Source: Anaerolineaceae bacterium UBA700
GTDB lineage: Bacteria; Chloroflexota; Anaerolineae; Anaerolineales; Anaerolineaceae
Direction: 5' to 3'
Assembly: GCA_002298885.1 (NCBI GenBank)
Contig: DBMK01000311.1
Location: 10,946 to 20,382 of the forward strand
Length of the DNA stretch: 9,437 nt
Every line of letters begins with the position of its first letter. The stretch's first letter is position 1. Below, piece by piece: positions 1 to 6,674 of this stretch. The notes beneath the pieces are model-generated. The model was not told the origin of the DNA, ran no database searches, and worked only from the letters and a program-made list of their open reading frames with translations. Made by a program: the position numbers and the translations under genes.

Positions 1-47
1 CATGCGGACGGCTAAATTTATTACTCTTGGAAAAGCCTTGACGGATA

Positions 48-77
48 CGTCCCTGGAGGCCCAGGCCTCCAGGGACG
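48..77 (-). terminator. Perfect inverted repeat after MCO-1, possible terminator
   Basis: Arms 48-61 and 64-77 are perfectly complementary over 14 bp with only 2 nt between them, so the tip would open to a larger loop. It begins 6 nt after the MCO-1 stop codon. No T-tract follows directly on the minus strand; the nearest run, TTTT, is about 12 nt downstream. It may be a weak or factor-assisted terminator, a 3'-end stabilising hairpin, or a bidirectional element for a convergent gene outside the window. Confidence 0.55.
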
Positions 78-83
78 GGACGA

Positions 84-3000
84 TTAGTGGGTGACCACCG
101 GGATGTAGGCGTTGAACTGCACCCCGTTGAGCTGGCTCGACGTGAACTCGTCGAAGTACAGCGTTCCGCTGGTGCTGCTCGACAGCCCGCTGACCGCACC
201 CAGCAAGACTTCTGACAGCTTTTGATCGCTGGAGCTGCCTGCAAGGGTTGCAGCCAGGTTGTCGTCGGCATACAGGCTCAGCGACCCGGATTTCCAGGCA
301 GCCTCGAGTTTATGGGGACTGTTCGTGATCGTCGCCCATTCCGAGTAGACCCGGTCACCGTTTCCGCTGACCCAACTGCGGATCTCGTAAGCTTCCGAAG
401 CCTCCTTTTGGAACTGGATGCCGAAGGCCGGCTGGGCGTTCTGATCGAGGCCGACGAAGATGTCGACCGGATCGTCGCCGGATGCAGAGCCGTTCGGGCT
501 AAAGTAGAAGCTGGCGTCGTAGGTGGTGACGCCGCTCGGCGAGGTGTCGAAGACGTACGCCGGCTGCGCTGCGCTGACTGTGGCAGGAGCTACATTTCCG
601 ACGATGGCTGCCATGCCCAACGCACCGCCCGCAGGTCCCATAGCCGCCGCAGCCACCGCCTGGACATTGCCCACCACGCCGGCCCACCCGGCCAGGTTCG
701 GCTGGATGCTGTTGGCGAAAATGAAGGCAAAGATCGAGTTGTTGGTGGTCACGTTGGCCGTGTTGGACGGGGCGGAGTCAGCAGACAAAGTGGGATATCC
801 GACTGCCGGGGCGGCGTAGGTCTGGGTGTAGCCGACCAGGTTGTTGGCGATCACCCGGTAGGTGTAGGAGGTGCGCCGAGCCACCGTGGTGTCGCGGTAG
901 GTGACGGTGTTGTTCAGGCCAGCTACGCCAGGCACAGTTGCGATGGAGGTCCAGGTGACACCGTTGGTCGAGCGCTGGACGGTGAAGCCGGTCTCGTTGA
1001 GCGAGTTATCGACCCATGTCAAGGTCACCGCCCGCGTGCCGGTCTGAGTAGAAGTTGTCAGGTTCGAGGCAGCCAGCGGCGGGATAGCCAGGATCATGGC
1101 GCGCATCATGTCGTTCTCTTCGTGGCCCAGGATGTGGCAGTGCCAGACGTACTCGAACCCGAAGTTGACCAGGGCGTTGGTGACAGTCGCCGGCTGGTTG
1201 GTCGGGTCCACGTTGGTGAACTCGTTCATCATCGCCGCGCCTACCGGTTGGGTCACATCCAACGGGCGAACGCTGTTGGGAAGCTGCCAGGGCAGGGTCT
1301 GCTTGATGGGCCGCAGGGCCACGATGATGTCTTCCAGCGGGTTCATGCGCACAGTGTCTTTGAAGCTCATTTCGTTGGCGTCCGGCGGCTTGATGGCGCC
1401 GTCCCAACCGACCCGGTTGATGACCTGCACGTTGAACAGGTGGAAGTGAATGAAGTGGGTGTCCACGCCGTTGTGGGTGATCTTCCAGATCTGCATCTCC
1501 CCATCCTGGAACAGCTCGGTCGGAGGATCGACGTAGCCGTAGGGGATGGTGGTCTGAGTCAGGAAGTTGGTGAAGGGCAGCTCGACGCCCAGGGTGGCGT
1601 TCATGCGCCCGTAGTCCAGGGTGAAGAGCTCCTGGATGGTCTTGGGCAGCAGTTGAGTTACCGGAGGTGAAGGCACAGCCGAGGCAGGTGTGGTTGGAGT
1701 ACCACCGCCAACGAAGGTAACAGTTGGCGCGGAGGTGAAGCCAGTGCCGCTGTTCGTCAGCGTGAGGCTTGTCACCGTGCCGGGCAGGTAGGTGGCCGTA
1801 GCCGTCGCGCCGAGACCTCCACCGCCGGAGATGAGGACGGACGGAGGCGAGGTGTAGCCGGAGCCGGCATTGGTGATGAGGATGTTATTGACGATGCCGG
1901 TGAGGACGGCTGTTGCCGTCGCGCCGGTACCGCCGCCGCCGGCGAAGGTGACCGACGGAGTGGAGGTATAACCGGTGCCGTTGGCCGTGACCGTGACGCT
2001 GTTGACGCCGCGGGTAACGGTCGCCGTTGCGGTTGCGCCTGTGCCCGTGCCGGTGATGGTGATCGTCGGAGCGGAGGTGTAGCCGGTGCCGCGGTTGGTG
2101 ATGGTGATGCTGTTGATACGGCCACCCGGGCCGAGGTTAGCCGTGCCGGCTGCGCCGGAGCCGCCGCCGCCGGTGAAGGTAACCGTCGTTCCTGCCGTAT
2201 AGCCGGAGCCGCGGGTCACCATGGTGATGGTATTGAGCATGCCGGTGATCGAAGCCGTGGCCAGCGCGCCGGAGCCGCCGCCGCCGGAGATGGTGACGGT
2301 TGGAGCCGTGGTATAGCCGGAGCCGCTGTTGGTTACGTTGATATTATTGACGATGCGGGTAAGAACAGCCGTGCCTGTGGCGCCCGTTCCGCCACCGCCT
2401 GAGAATGTAACCGTCGGAGGCGTGGAGTATCCGATGCCCGAATTGGTGACCGTGACGCTGTTGACGGTAGCGCCGCTGAAGGCGACCGAAGCTGTGGCGC
2501 CAGTTCCCCCGCCACCGGTGAAGGTGACTGTTGGAGCTGAGGCATAATTCAGACCGCCATTGAGCAGGGTCAGGCTGCCGATTCCGCCACCGACCCAACT
2601 GGTTAAGCTAGTATCCTGGATACGGAGGTAGTTATCATTGGCAGAGCCGCCGTTCGTGGCCGGGTAAGCCTTTTCGGGCACGATAACTGTTTCCTGGGAT
2701 GCAGCGAAGATATTCGGCAGAGCAGCGTTCAAGGCGCTCAAGCTGAAGGGGATCGCAGGCAAACCGCCTGCAGCAGTTGCTGCAACTTTGATCTGCATGA
2801 TCGTGCGAGTATTCGGCCCGTAGCCGGGCATGGTGGAGGGAGCGCCGCCGGTGCTGGACATGTCCGGATCGCCGGTGTAGTAATCCCAGCGAGGATCGAA
2901 AGCCGGGACAGGGGCCGGGGAGTCGTTGTAGACGATGAGGGTCTTGCCGGCGTACTTGGAGAAGTCGATGACGACATCGGCGCGCTCAGCCGGGCCCATC

Positions 3001-5783
3001 AGGAGGCCGTGGGTGAAGATGTTGAGGACGGTGATGCTGCGGCGGTTGTACTCGTAGCCGACAGGCGTGGATGGGATCAACACGGGCGCCGGCAGGAGGC
3101 CGCCTTCGGTGCCGATCTGGATGATGGGCGGACCGACGGTCAGGGGATCGGGCACGCCGCCGTCACGGCCATCCACAGGCCAGGTTGAAGGCCAGCAGTT
3201 GGCTGCCAGGCCGGTACCGTTCAGAGGATTACCGGAGGCATCCACGGCACCCAGCGCCAGCATTGCACCGCTGGTCTCAACCGGAGAGGCGCAGGGTTTG
3301 AGAGTAGAGGCTGCGGTGTGCGGGACAGCATCGACCATCTTGACTTCGGTATTGATCGAAGCCACGGCGGCCGCGCCGGCGCCGGTGGTGTCGCCCGCAG
3401 CATTGGTGAAGACGACGGTCGGGGCAGCGGTCCAACCGGTACCCGGATTGGTAACAGTGATGCCAATTACCGAGCCGGAAGGTGTGATGTTGGCCGTGGC
3501 AGTAGCGGTTGTGCAGACAGTTGGAGCGACACAGCCCGCGGGAGGATCGATCGCAACGGTCGCGTAAGTATAACCAGTGCCGATGTTCGTTACTGTTAGA
3601 CCGTTTACTGTGTTTGTAGTGGAATCGATGGTTGCCGTGGCTGTTGCGCCTGTGCCATCCCCACTAATTGCGACATTGGGGATCGTGGCATAGCCGGCGC
3701 CTGGGTTGGTGAAGGTGAGCGAGGTCACCGAGCCGCCGGAAAGGATGGCGGTGGCAGCCGCGCCGCCACCAGTGGTATCGCCGGGAGCGGGCGTGAAGGA
3801 GACTGTCGGAACGGCGGTGTAACCGCTGCCGCCGGCGGTAACCGCGACGGACAGGGGTTCGGCCATGTAGAGGCCGAGGTTCATCGTGCGGTCATTGGCT
3901 GCGTTGAGGATCTGGAAACGATACGCAGTTGGATCGACGGTGAGGGTCGGATAGGCGGTGCCGTTGACGACCGGGGTATCCATGAAGGATTCAGGGGTTC
4001 CGGCGGGGGTGGGGGTGCCAGGGCACATCAGCGGCGGGAAGGCGGGCGGTGAGCCGGCCGGGTAAGCGGCGCTGGTGCATTGATAAGGCTGGCCCTGCGG
4101 AACGTAGGTCGCCGGATTCTGGGGAGGCCAGAACCACGGGCCATAGTCCCAGCGGCCAAAAGCGTTGGCGCCGGTCACGTCCGCCGGGTTCTGGTTGGGC
4201 ATATACACATGCGTGTACCAGAGGCTGCCTTTGCCGCCGTAGGTGCCGAGGTCCCAGGTAGGATCGGTGTTGGCGAGCTGTCCGCCGACTTCACCGTTAT
4301 CCGGAACGAAGGTCTTGTCCTGGATAATCATGGGAACCATGTGGGTCACATCGAGGGCAGTCCCGGTGGTCCCTGGAACTGTCGCAGCCGCCAGAGCATC
4401 TTCTACGGTTTTATCGACCAGCAGGTAGCCAGCGGCTTCGCCTGCGTACACATTGAGGCGGGTTTCGCCATAGGCGTGGTCGTGATAGAACATCAAGCGG
4501 CCACTCTGCTGGTTAGTCCAGTAGAAGGTGAGCGAGCCGAGGCCGGGATCATTGGTGGCGCCTGTGGTGGCGCAGGTGGTCTGGCCGGCGCAGGCGGGGA
4601 TCAGAGCGCCGTTGGCATCAAACCACATGTCCGGCACGTAAGCAACACTGGCGCCCTTGGCATAGAAGGTGGCCTCTCCGGCAGGAGCGGTCCACTGGTG
4701 TGGGGTGCCGTCGCTGATCCAGGGGGTGGCTCCGCCGTGGAGGTGGAGGGTGGCCCGGTTCTGGGTGTAATCAGCCCGCACGCAGGTGGAGGTTGGGGTA
4801 GCCGGCGTGCCATCGACGCAGACGGGGCCTTCCCCTGCGCCCATGTAGGTGGTGTCGTAGGGGATATACAGATTGCCTGCCGGACCAGTGGGGAGAAGAT
4901 TGGTGAACTTAATTCTCACCGGGGTGGGCACGCAGTTTGTGGCGACCGCATTGGCTGCATGGGGATCGCAGCCGTGGGCCAGGATCGTGGGACCAAGGTA
5001 CTGGGGCTTGAAATACCCCAGCCTAGGCTGACCGGTAATCGAATCCATGATGTCCATGGTCAGCCCATTGGCGCGGGTCAGAGCCACGCCGGTCGGAGCG
5101 GCCGTTGAAGTCGTACCCAGGGGGTACAACTGGACATACCCACGCAGCCTGGTGCCACCGATGGCATTGCCACTGGCATCGACACCCACTGCAGGCAGAT
5201 CCTTATGCAATTGCTCGCGGTATTCCACAAGACCGATCTCATAATAATCCGAGCCGGTAAAGGTGGCGGTATCGGGAACGCCGAGTGGGATGCACTGCCC
5301 AAGATCGTTTACGCCGGAGACCTGGCACAGGCCTGGCAGGCCGTCGACGAACTTGCGCATGCCCGTACCGGGGGTGATGGCGCCGGTCGGATCCAGGGTG
5401 GGCAGCGGGCTGTTGGCCCAGTTCGCCATGCCGAAGTAATCCGGGGCTGAGTTGGGCGCGGCCATGGTGGCCAGTGGGTTGGAATTGGCGGCCAGGGGGC
5501 TCACCAGCTTGTTGGTTTTGTCCACCCCGGCATAATTCGCGCTCACCCCCTTCTGGGAGATCTGCAAACGGGCCGCAGCGGCCTCGCGCATGGCCTGGGT
5601 GGTGGTGCGCATTTGACCCGTGCCGGTATCGGCCGGGTTGACCGGGCCGCCGGTTTGGGCGGGTTGGCTGCTGGCAGTCTTCGTCTCAGCCTGGGTGGCA
5701 AGCTTAACCGTGCCGCCCACGATGAGCGATGCAGCCATGGAAACTAATACTGTGACATTCAATATTGTGTGCTTTGCGTGCAT
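84..5783 (-). CDS. Giant secreted multicopper oxidase (CotA/laccase type) with Gly-rich repeat insertions, FnIII and LamG-like domains (MCO-1)
   Basis: Seen: 1899 residues from an ATG at 5783, chosen because AGGAGG lies 6 nt upstream; an in-frame ATG at 5825 has no close ribosome site. Residues 1-30 look like a Sec signal peptide (basic start, hydrophobic core, possible cleavage after TQA). Copper motifs: HLH 347-349 (in LHLHGG), HDH 434-436 (in FYHDHA), HFIHFH 1443-1448, and HCHILGHEENDM 1548-1559 with type-1 ligands C1549, H1554 and M1559. Text around sites 1-2 and the APAERAD-like stretch of domain 2 matches the CotA family. Repeat insertions occupy about 646-811 and 1069-1361. An FnIII-like domain follows (about 1568-1670), then a ConA/LamG-like domain (about 1743-1889). 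Known: this family oxidises phenols or metal ions at the type-1 copper and reduces O2 to water at the trinuclear centre. Inferred: export and surface action; Mn(II), Fe(II) or a phenolic could be the substrate, which sequence cannot decide. Far longer than ordinary CotA (about 500 residues). Confidence 0.95.
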   Translation of the reverse strand: MHAKHTILNVTVLVSMAASLIVGGTVKLATQAETKTASSQPAQTGGPVNPADTGTGQMRTTTQAMREAAAARLQISQKGVSANYAGVDKTNKLVSPLAANSNPLATMAAPNSAPDYFGMANWANSPLPTLDPTGAITPGTGMRKFVDGLPGLCQVSGVNDLGQCIPLGVPDTATFTGSDYYEIGLVEYREQLHKDLPAVGVDASGNAIGGTRLRGYVQLYPLGTTSTAAPTGVALTRANGLTMDIMDSITGQPRLGYFKPQYLGPTILAHGCDPHAANAVATNCVPTPVRIKFTNLLPTGPAGNLYIPYDTTYMGAGEGPVCVDGTPATPTSTCVRADYTQNRATLHLHGGATPWISDGTPHQWTAPAGEATFYAKGASVAYVPDMWFDANGALIPACAGQTTCATTGATNDPGLGSLTFYWTNQQSGRLMFYHDHAYGETRLNVYAGEAAGYLLVDKTVEDALAAATVPGTTGTALDVTHMVPMIIQDKTFVPDNGEVGGQLANTDPTWDLGTYGGKGSLWYTHVYMPNQNPADVTGANAFGRWDYGPWFWPPQNPATYVPQGQPYQCTSAAYPAGSPPAFPPLMCPGTPTPAGTPESFMDTPVVNGTAYPTLTVDPTAYRFQILNAANDRTMNLGLYMAEPLSVAVTAGGSGYTAVPTVSFTPAPGDTTGGGAAATAILSGGSVTSLTFTNPGAGYATIPNVAISGDGTGATATATIDSTTNTVNGLTVTNIGTGYTYATVAIDPPAGCVAPTVCTTATATANITPSGSVIGITVTNPGTGWTAAPTVVFTNAAGDTTGAGAAAVASINTEVKMVDAVPHTAASTLKPCASPVETSGAMLALGAVDASGNPLNGTGLAANCWPSTWPVDGRDGGVPDPLTVGPPIIQIGTEGGLLPAPVLIPSTPVGYEYNRRSITVLNIFTHGLLMGPAERADVVIDFSKYAGKTLIVYNDSPAPVPAFDPRWDYYTGDPDMSSTGGAPSTMPGYGPNTRTIMQIKVAATAAGGLPAIPFSLSALNAALPNIFAASQETVIVPEKAYPATNGGSANDNYLRIQDTSLTSWVGGGIGSLTLLNGGLNYASAPTVTFTGGGGTGATASVAFSGATVNSVTVTNSGIGYSTPPTVTFSGGGGTGATGTAVLTRIVNNINVTNSGSGYTTAPTVTISGGGGSGALATASITGMLNTITMVTRGSGYTAGTTVTFTGGGGSGAAGTANLGPGGRINSITITNRGTGYTSAPTITITGTGTGATATATVTRGVNSVTVTANGTGYTSTPSVTFAGGGGTGATATAVLTGIVNNILITNAGSGYTSPPSVLISGGGGLGATATATYLPGTVTSLTLTNSGTGFTSAPTVTFVGGGTPTTPASAVPSPPVTQLLPKTIQELFTLDYGRMNATLGVELPFTNFLTQTTIPYGYVDPPTELFQDGEMQIWKITHNGVDTHFIHFHLFNVQVINRVGWDGAIKPPDANEMSFKDTVRMNPLEDIIVALRPIKQTLPWQLPNSVRPLDVTQPVGAAMMNEFTNVDPTNQPATVTNALVNFGFEYVWHCHILGHEENDMMRAMILAIPPLAASNLTTSTQTGTRAVTLTWVDNSLNETGFTVQRSTNGVTWTSIATVPGVAGLNNTVTYRDTTVARRTSYTYRVIANNLVGYTQTYAAPAVGYPTLSADSAPSNTANVTTNNSIFAFIFANSIQPNLAGWAGVVGNVQAVAAAAMGPAGGALGMAAIVGNVAPATVSAAQPAYVFDTSPSGVTTYDASFYFSPNGSASGDDPVDIFVGLDQNAQPAFGIQFQKEASEAYEIRSWVSGNGDRVYSEWATITNSPHKLEAAWKSGSLSLYADDNLAATLAGSSSDQKLSEVLLGAVSGLSSSTSGTLYFDEFTSSQLNGVQFNAYIPVVTH
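1061..1655 (-). repeat. Near-identical duplicated core in MCO-1 (partner at 7676-8270)
   Basis: Aligned by eye without gaps to 7676-8270 at a constant offset of 6615. I count 10 differences in 595 bp (about 98% identity), giving one amino-acid change (Phe versus Tyr just before the type-1 motif). It covers most of cupredoxin domain 3 with copper motifs 3 and 4. Similarity drops sharply right after position 1655, at the domain/repeat-spacer border, and more gradually below 1061. Confidence 0.85.
1701..2579 (-). repeat. Gly-rich repeat block B in MCO-1 (8 tandem units, about 38 residues each)
   Basis: Encodes about residues 1069-1361. Eight units follow the pattern NSxTVTNxGxGYTSAPTVTF-x-GGGG-x-GATATA-x-L-x-G-x-V. 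DNA period is about 114 nt, with GC-rich GGN codon runs (ccgccgccg on the plus strand) in each. The last unit is shortened and passes into a Pro/Thr/Ala-rich spacer before cupredoxin domain 3. Units differ by a few residues each (unit 4 is longer, unit 5 lacks GGGG), so they are old enough to have diverged. Likely a run of short beta strands; no known ligand can be assigned from sequence. Confidence 0.92.
3351..3848 (-). repeat. Gly-rich repeat block A in MCO-1 (4 irregular units)
   Basis: Encodes about residues 646-811. Four degenerate units share the pattern [VT]TNxGxGYxxxPxVxF, then a Gly/Ala/Thr-rich loop, then a short strand ending in a V/I-T step. Compared with CotA, the block sits where domain 2 passes directly from an NLGLY-like strand to the QIGTEGGLL strand, so it is an insertion within a cupredoxin domain, not a linker. 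The units are less regular than block B, and one carries a Cys-X5-Cys pair. Function unknown; a surface beta structure is inferred from the alternating pattern. Confidence 0.85.
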
Positions 5784-5789
5784 TTCAAT

Positions 5790-5795
5790 CCTCCT
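5790..5795 (-). promoter_or_regulatory. Ribosome binding site of MCO-1
   Basis: AGGAGG on the minus strand, 6 nt before the ATG at 5783. It fixes the start so that the protein begins MHAKH and runs straight into a hydrophobic signal-peptide core. The longer reading frame starting at 5825 would add 14 polar residues ahead of the signal peptide and has no suitably placed site. Confidence 0.9.
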
Positions 5796-5863
5796 ATATT
5801 CCGTCCCTGAGTGAAGGGAAGCCATAATCGACGACTAAAATTTCTTTTGTTTTTTGTTATTTT

Positions 5864-5873
5864 TCACCTCCTT
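5864..5873 (-). promoter_or_regulatory. Orphan perfect Shine-Dalgarno sequence in the MCO-1 leader
   Basis: The minus strand reads AAGGAGGTGA, a near-complete match to the 16S rRNA 3' tail. No ATG follows at normal spacing. The nearest ATG (5825) is about 38 nt away, and the well-placed MCO-1 site is at 5790-5795. An overlapping GTG opens only a 10-codon lysine-rich frame ending in TAG. It could be a standby ribosome site, a relic of a lost small gene, or chance in a purine-rich leader. Confidence 0.5.
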
Positions 5874-5923
5874 CTTTCCAGGTAAAGCCAGATAAATCAA
5901 TCAGTCCAATAAATAACCCACGA

Positions 5924-6253
5924 TTAAAGGACAGCCAGAAAATCTTCCATGCTCTCAACCTCGAGGCGCCTGGCATCGAAAACCTGAATCCGGTTCGAGT
6001 CGGCGCAAAGGATGACAACCCTCACGTTGGGGAAAGATTTGGTTAAAATAAAAATGGCCCGCATCACTTCTTCGGGCGAGGTATCGTCGACCAAGACGAT
6101 GTCCGGTTGGAATTCGATGATGGACCGGTTTATTTCAGTTACTTTGGCATGGAATAACGTGCATACATCCATCGATTCACAGCGATCTTTTAGGAAATCG
6201 TGGATAATTTCCCCCACAAAGAACCCTGACTCGACGATCAATAGGCGTTTCAT
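5924..6253 (-). CDS. Short divergent response-regulator receiver (REC) domain protein
   Basis: 109 residues from an ATG at 6253. Seen: MKRLLIVES at the N-terminus matches receiver strand beta-1; PDIVLVDD (50-57) matches strand 3 and places a candidate phospho-acceptor at D56; VRVVILCAD (77-85) matches strand 4. No output domain follows, so it is a stand-alone CheY-like protein. Odd points: the usual acidic pair after beta-1 is E8-S9, the switch Thr/Ser is C83, and no Lys-Pro of the fifth strand is seen; the segment between strand 4 and the last helix is short. It may be weakly phosphorylated or a pseudo-receiver. Start is uncertain: only a weak AGGGG (6266-6270) lies 12 nt upstream, and a TTG at 6340 would add 29 residues unlike a receiver. 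It precedes MCO-1 by 140 nt with no terminator seen, so co-transcription is possible. Partner kinase and role unknown. Confidence 0.75.
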   Translation of the reverse strand: MKRLLIVESGFFVGEIIHDFLKDRCESMDVCTLFHAKVTEINRSIIEFQPDIVLVDDTSPEEVMRAIFILTKSFPNVRVVILCADSNRIQVFDARRLEVESMEDFLAVL

Positions 6254-6617
6254 GCAGCCGGAGCACCCCTGGTCAATTAATTCTTTTCTCCCACTATTAA
6301 TGACCCGTCGCTGTAGCTCAAGCGGATCGCGGAAAACCAAATCAGCCCAAACGAGATCCCGTCGGAGTCAAAAATAACGATCAGCCTTGCTGCGATGAAG
6401 TTTTTTTATTACTGTGTGATGCCGGCCGAATCTAATTCACCCTTATTCTGCCTATTCTTGATTTGCTTTCTAGATTATAGAATTAAGACAACCTTAAGAC
6501 TATCACCCGTCGCTCGAAACCGATACTAAATTTAGACTAATTTATTCCTATTTGATACTAGACCGGAATAGTCTAATAGACCACGAAAGACTACCCATTA
6601 TATGAATTTGGAATATA
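6254..6617. other. AT-rich intergenic region between MCO-2 and the receiver gene
   Basis: Clearly AT-rich against the GC-rich oxidase genes. I find no convincing gene or structured RNA. It holds a candidate minus-strand promoter (6474-6502), a cluster of AGACTA/TAGTCT motifs (6497-6593), a run of seven T on the plus strand near 6401-6407, and an inverted pair TTAGACTA (6532-6539) / TAGTCTAA (6569-6576). The N-terminal extension of the receiver frame to a TTG at 6340 would fall inside it if that start were used. Confidence 0.6.
6474..6502 (-). promoter_or_regulatory. Candidate sigma-70-type promoter for receiver gene and MCO-1
   Basis: The minus strand carries an exact TATAAT (6474-6479). Seventeen nt upstream is TAGTCT (6497-6502), a poor -35 with 3 of 6 matches to TTGACA. 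It would drive the receiver gene, about 220 nt downstream, and perhaps MCO-1. The region is AT-rich, so a chance TATAAT is plausible. One of the AGACTA motifs coincides with the -35 position, which would suit control by a bound regulator. Confidence 0.3.
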
Positions 6618-6656
6618 AAAACAAATTCCTGGCCGTTGCGGCCAGGAATTTGTTTT
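6618..6656 (-). terminator. Intrinsic terminator of MCO-2
   Basis: A perfect 17-bp stem (6618-6634 with 6640-6656) and 5-nt loop lie 18 nt after the MCO-2 stop codon. On the minus strand the stem has a GC-rich top (GGCC) and AT-rich base, and is followed by a T-rich tail (TTTGTTTTTATATT, partly in the stem base). The flanking A and T runs could also let it act for plus-strand transcripts. It separates MCO-2 from the receiver/MCO-1 unit. Confidence 0.87.
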
Positions 6657-6674
6657 ACATATCAGGATGGTCTC

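Noticed and set aside
222..1670. Long plus-strand open frame antisense to MCO-1, with a counterpart at 6636-8318 antisense to MCO-2
   Set aside because: Both are the same antisense frame of the duplicated GC-rich genes. They have no recognisable domain, and their likeness follows from the likeness of the oxidases.
1701..2579. Tandem repeats considered as a CRISPR-like or non-coding array
   Set aside because: Units keep the reading frame, vary at codon level and encode a continuous protein pattern; there are no unique spacers between identical repeats.
4080..5108. Plus-strand frame of 342 codons opposite the MCO-1 N-terminal half
   Set aside because: Gly/Arg/Val-rich composition typical of an antisense shadow in GC-rich DNA; the opposite strand encodes clear copper motifs.
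5784..5825. Fourteen extra codons in front of the MCO-1 signal peptide (ATG at 5825)
   Set aside because: No properly spaced ribosome site, and it would bury the signal peptide behind a polar stretch; the ATG at 5783 has AGGAGG at 6 nt.
6395..6529. Small plus-strand frame of 44 codons with a hydrophobic middle
   Set aside because: No ribosome binding site, AT-rich sequence that easily gives hydrophobic codons, and no similarity I recognise.
84..6674. Tandem oxidase copies as parts of a composite transposon or IS
   Set aside because: No transposase, terminal inverted repeats or target duplications were seen; direct orientation and domain structure fit gene duplication.
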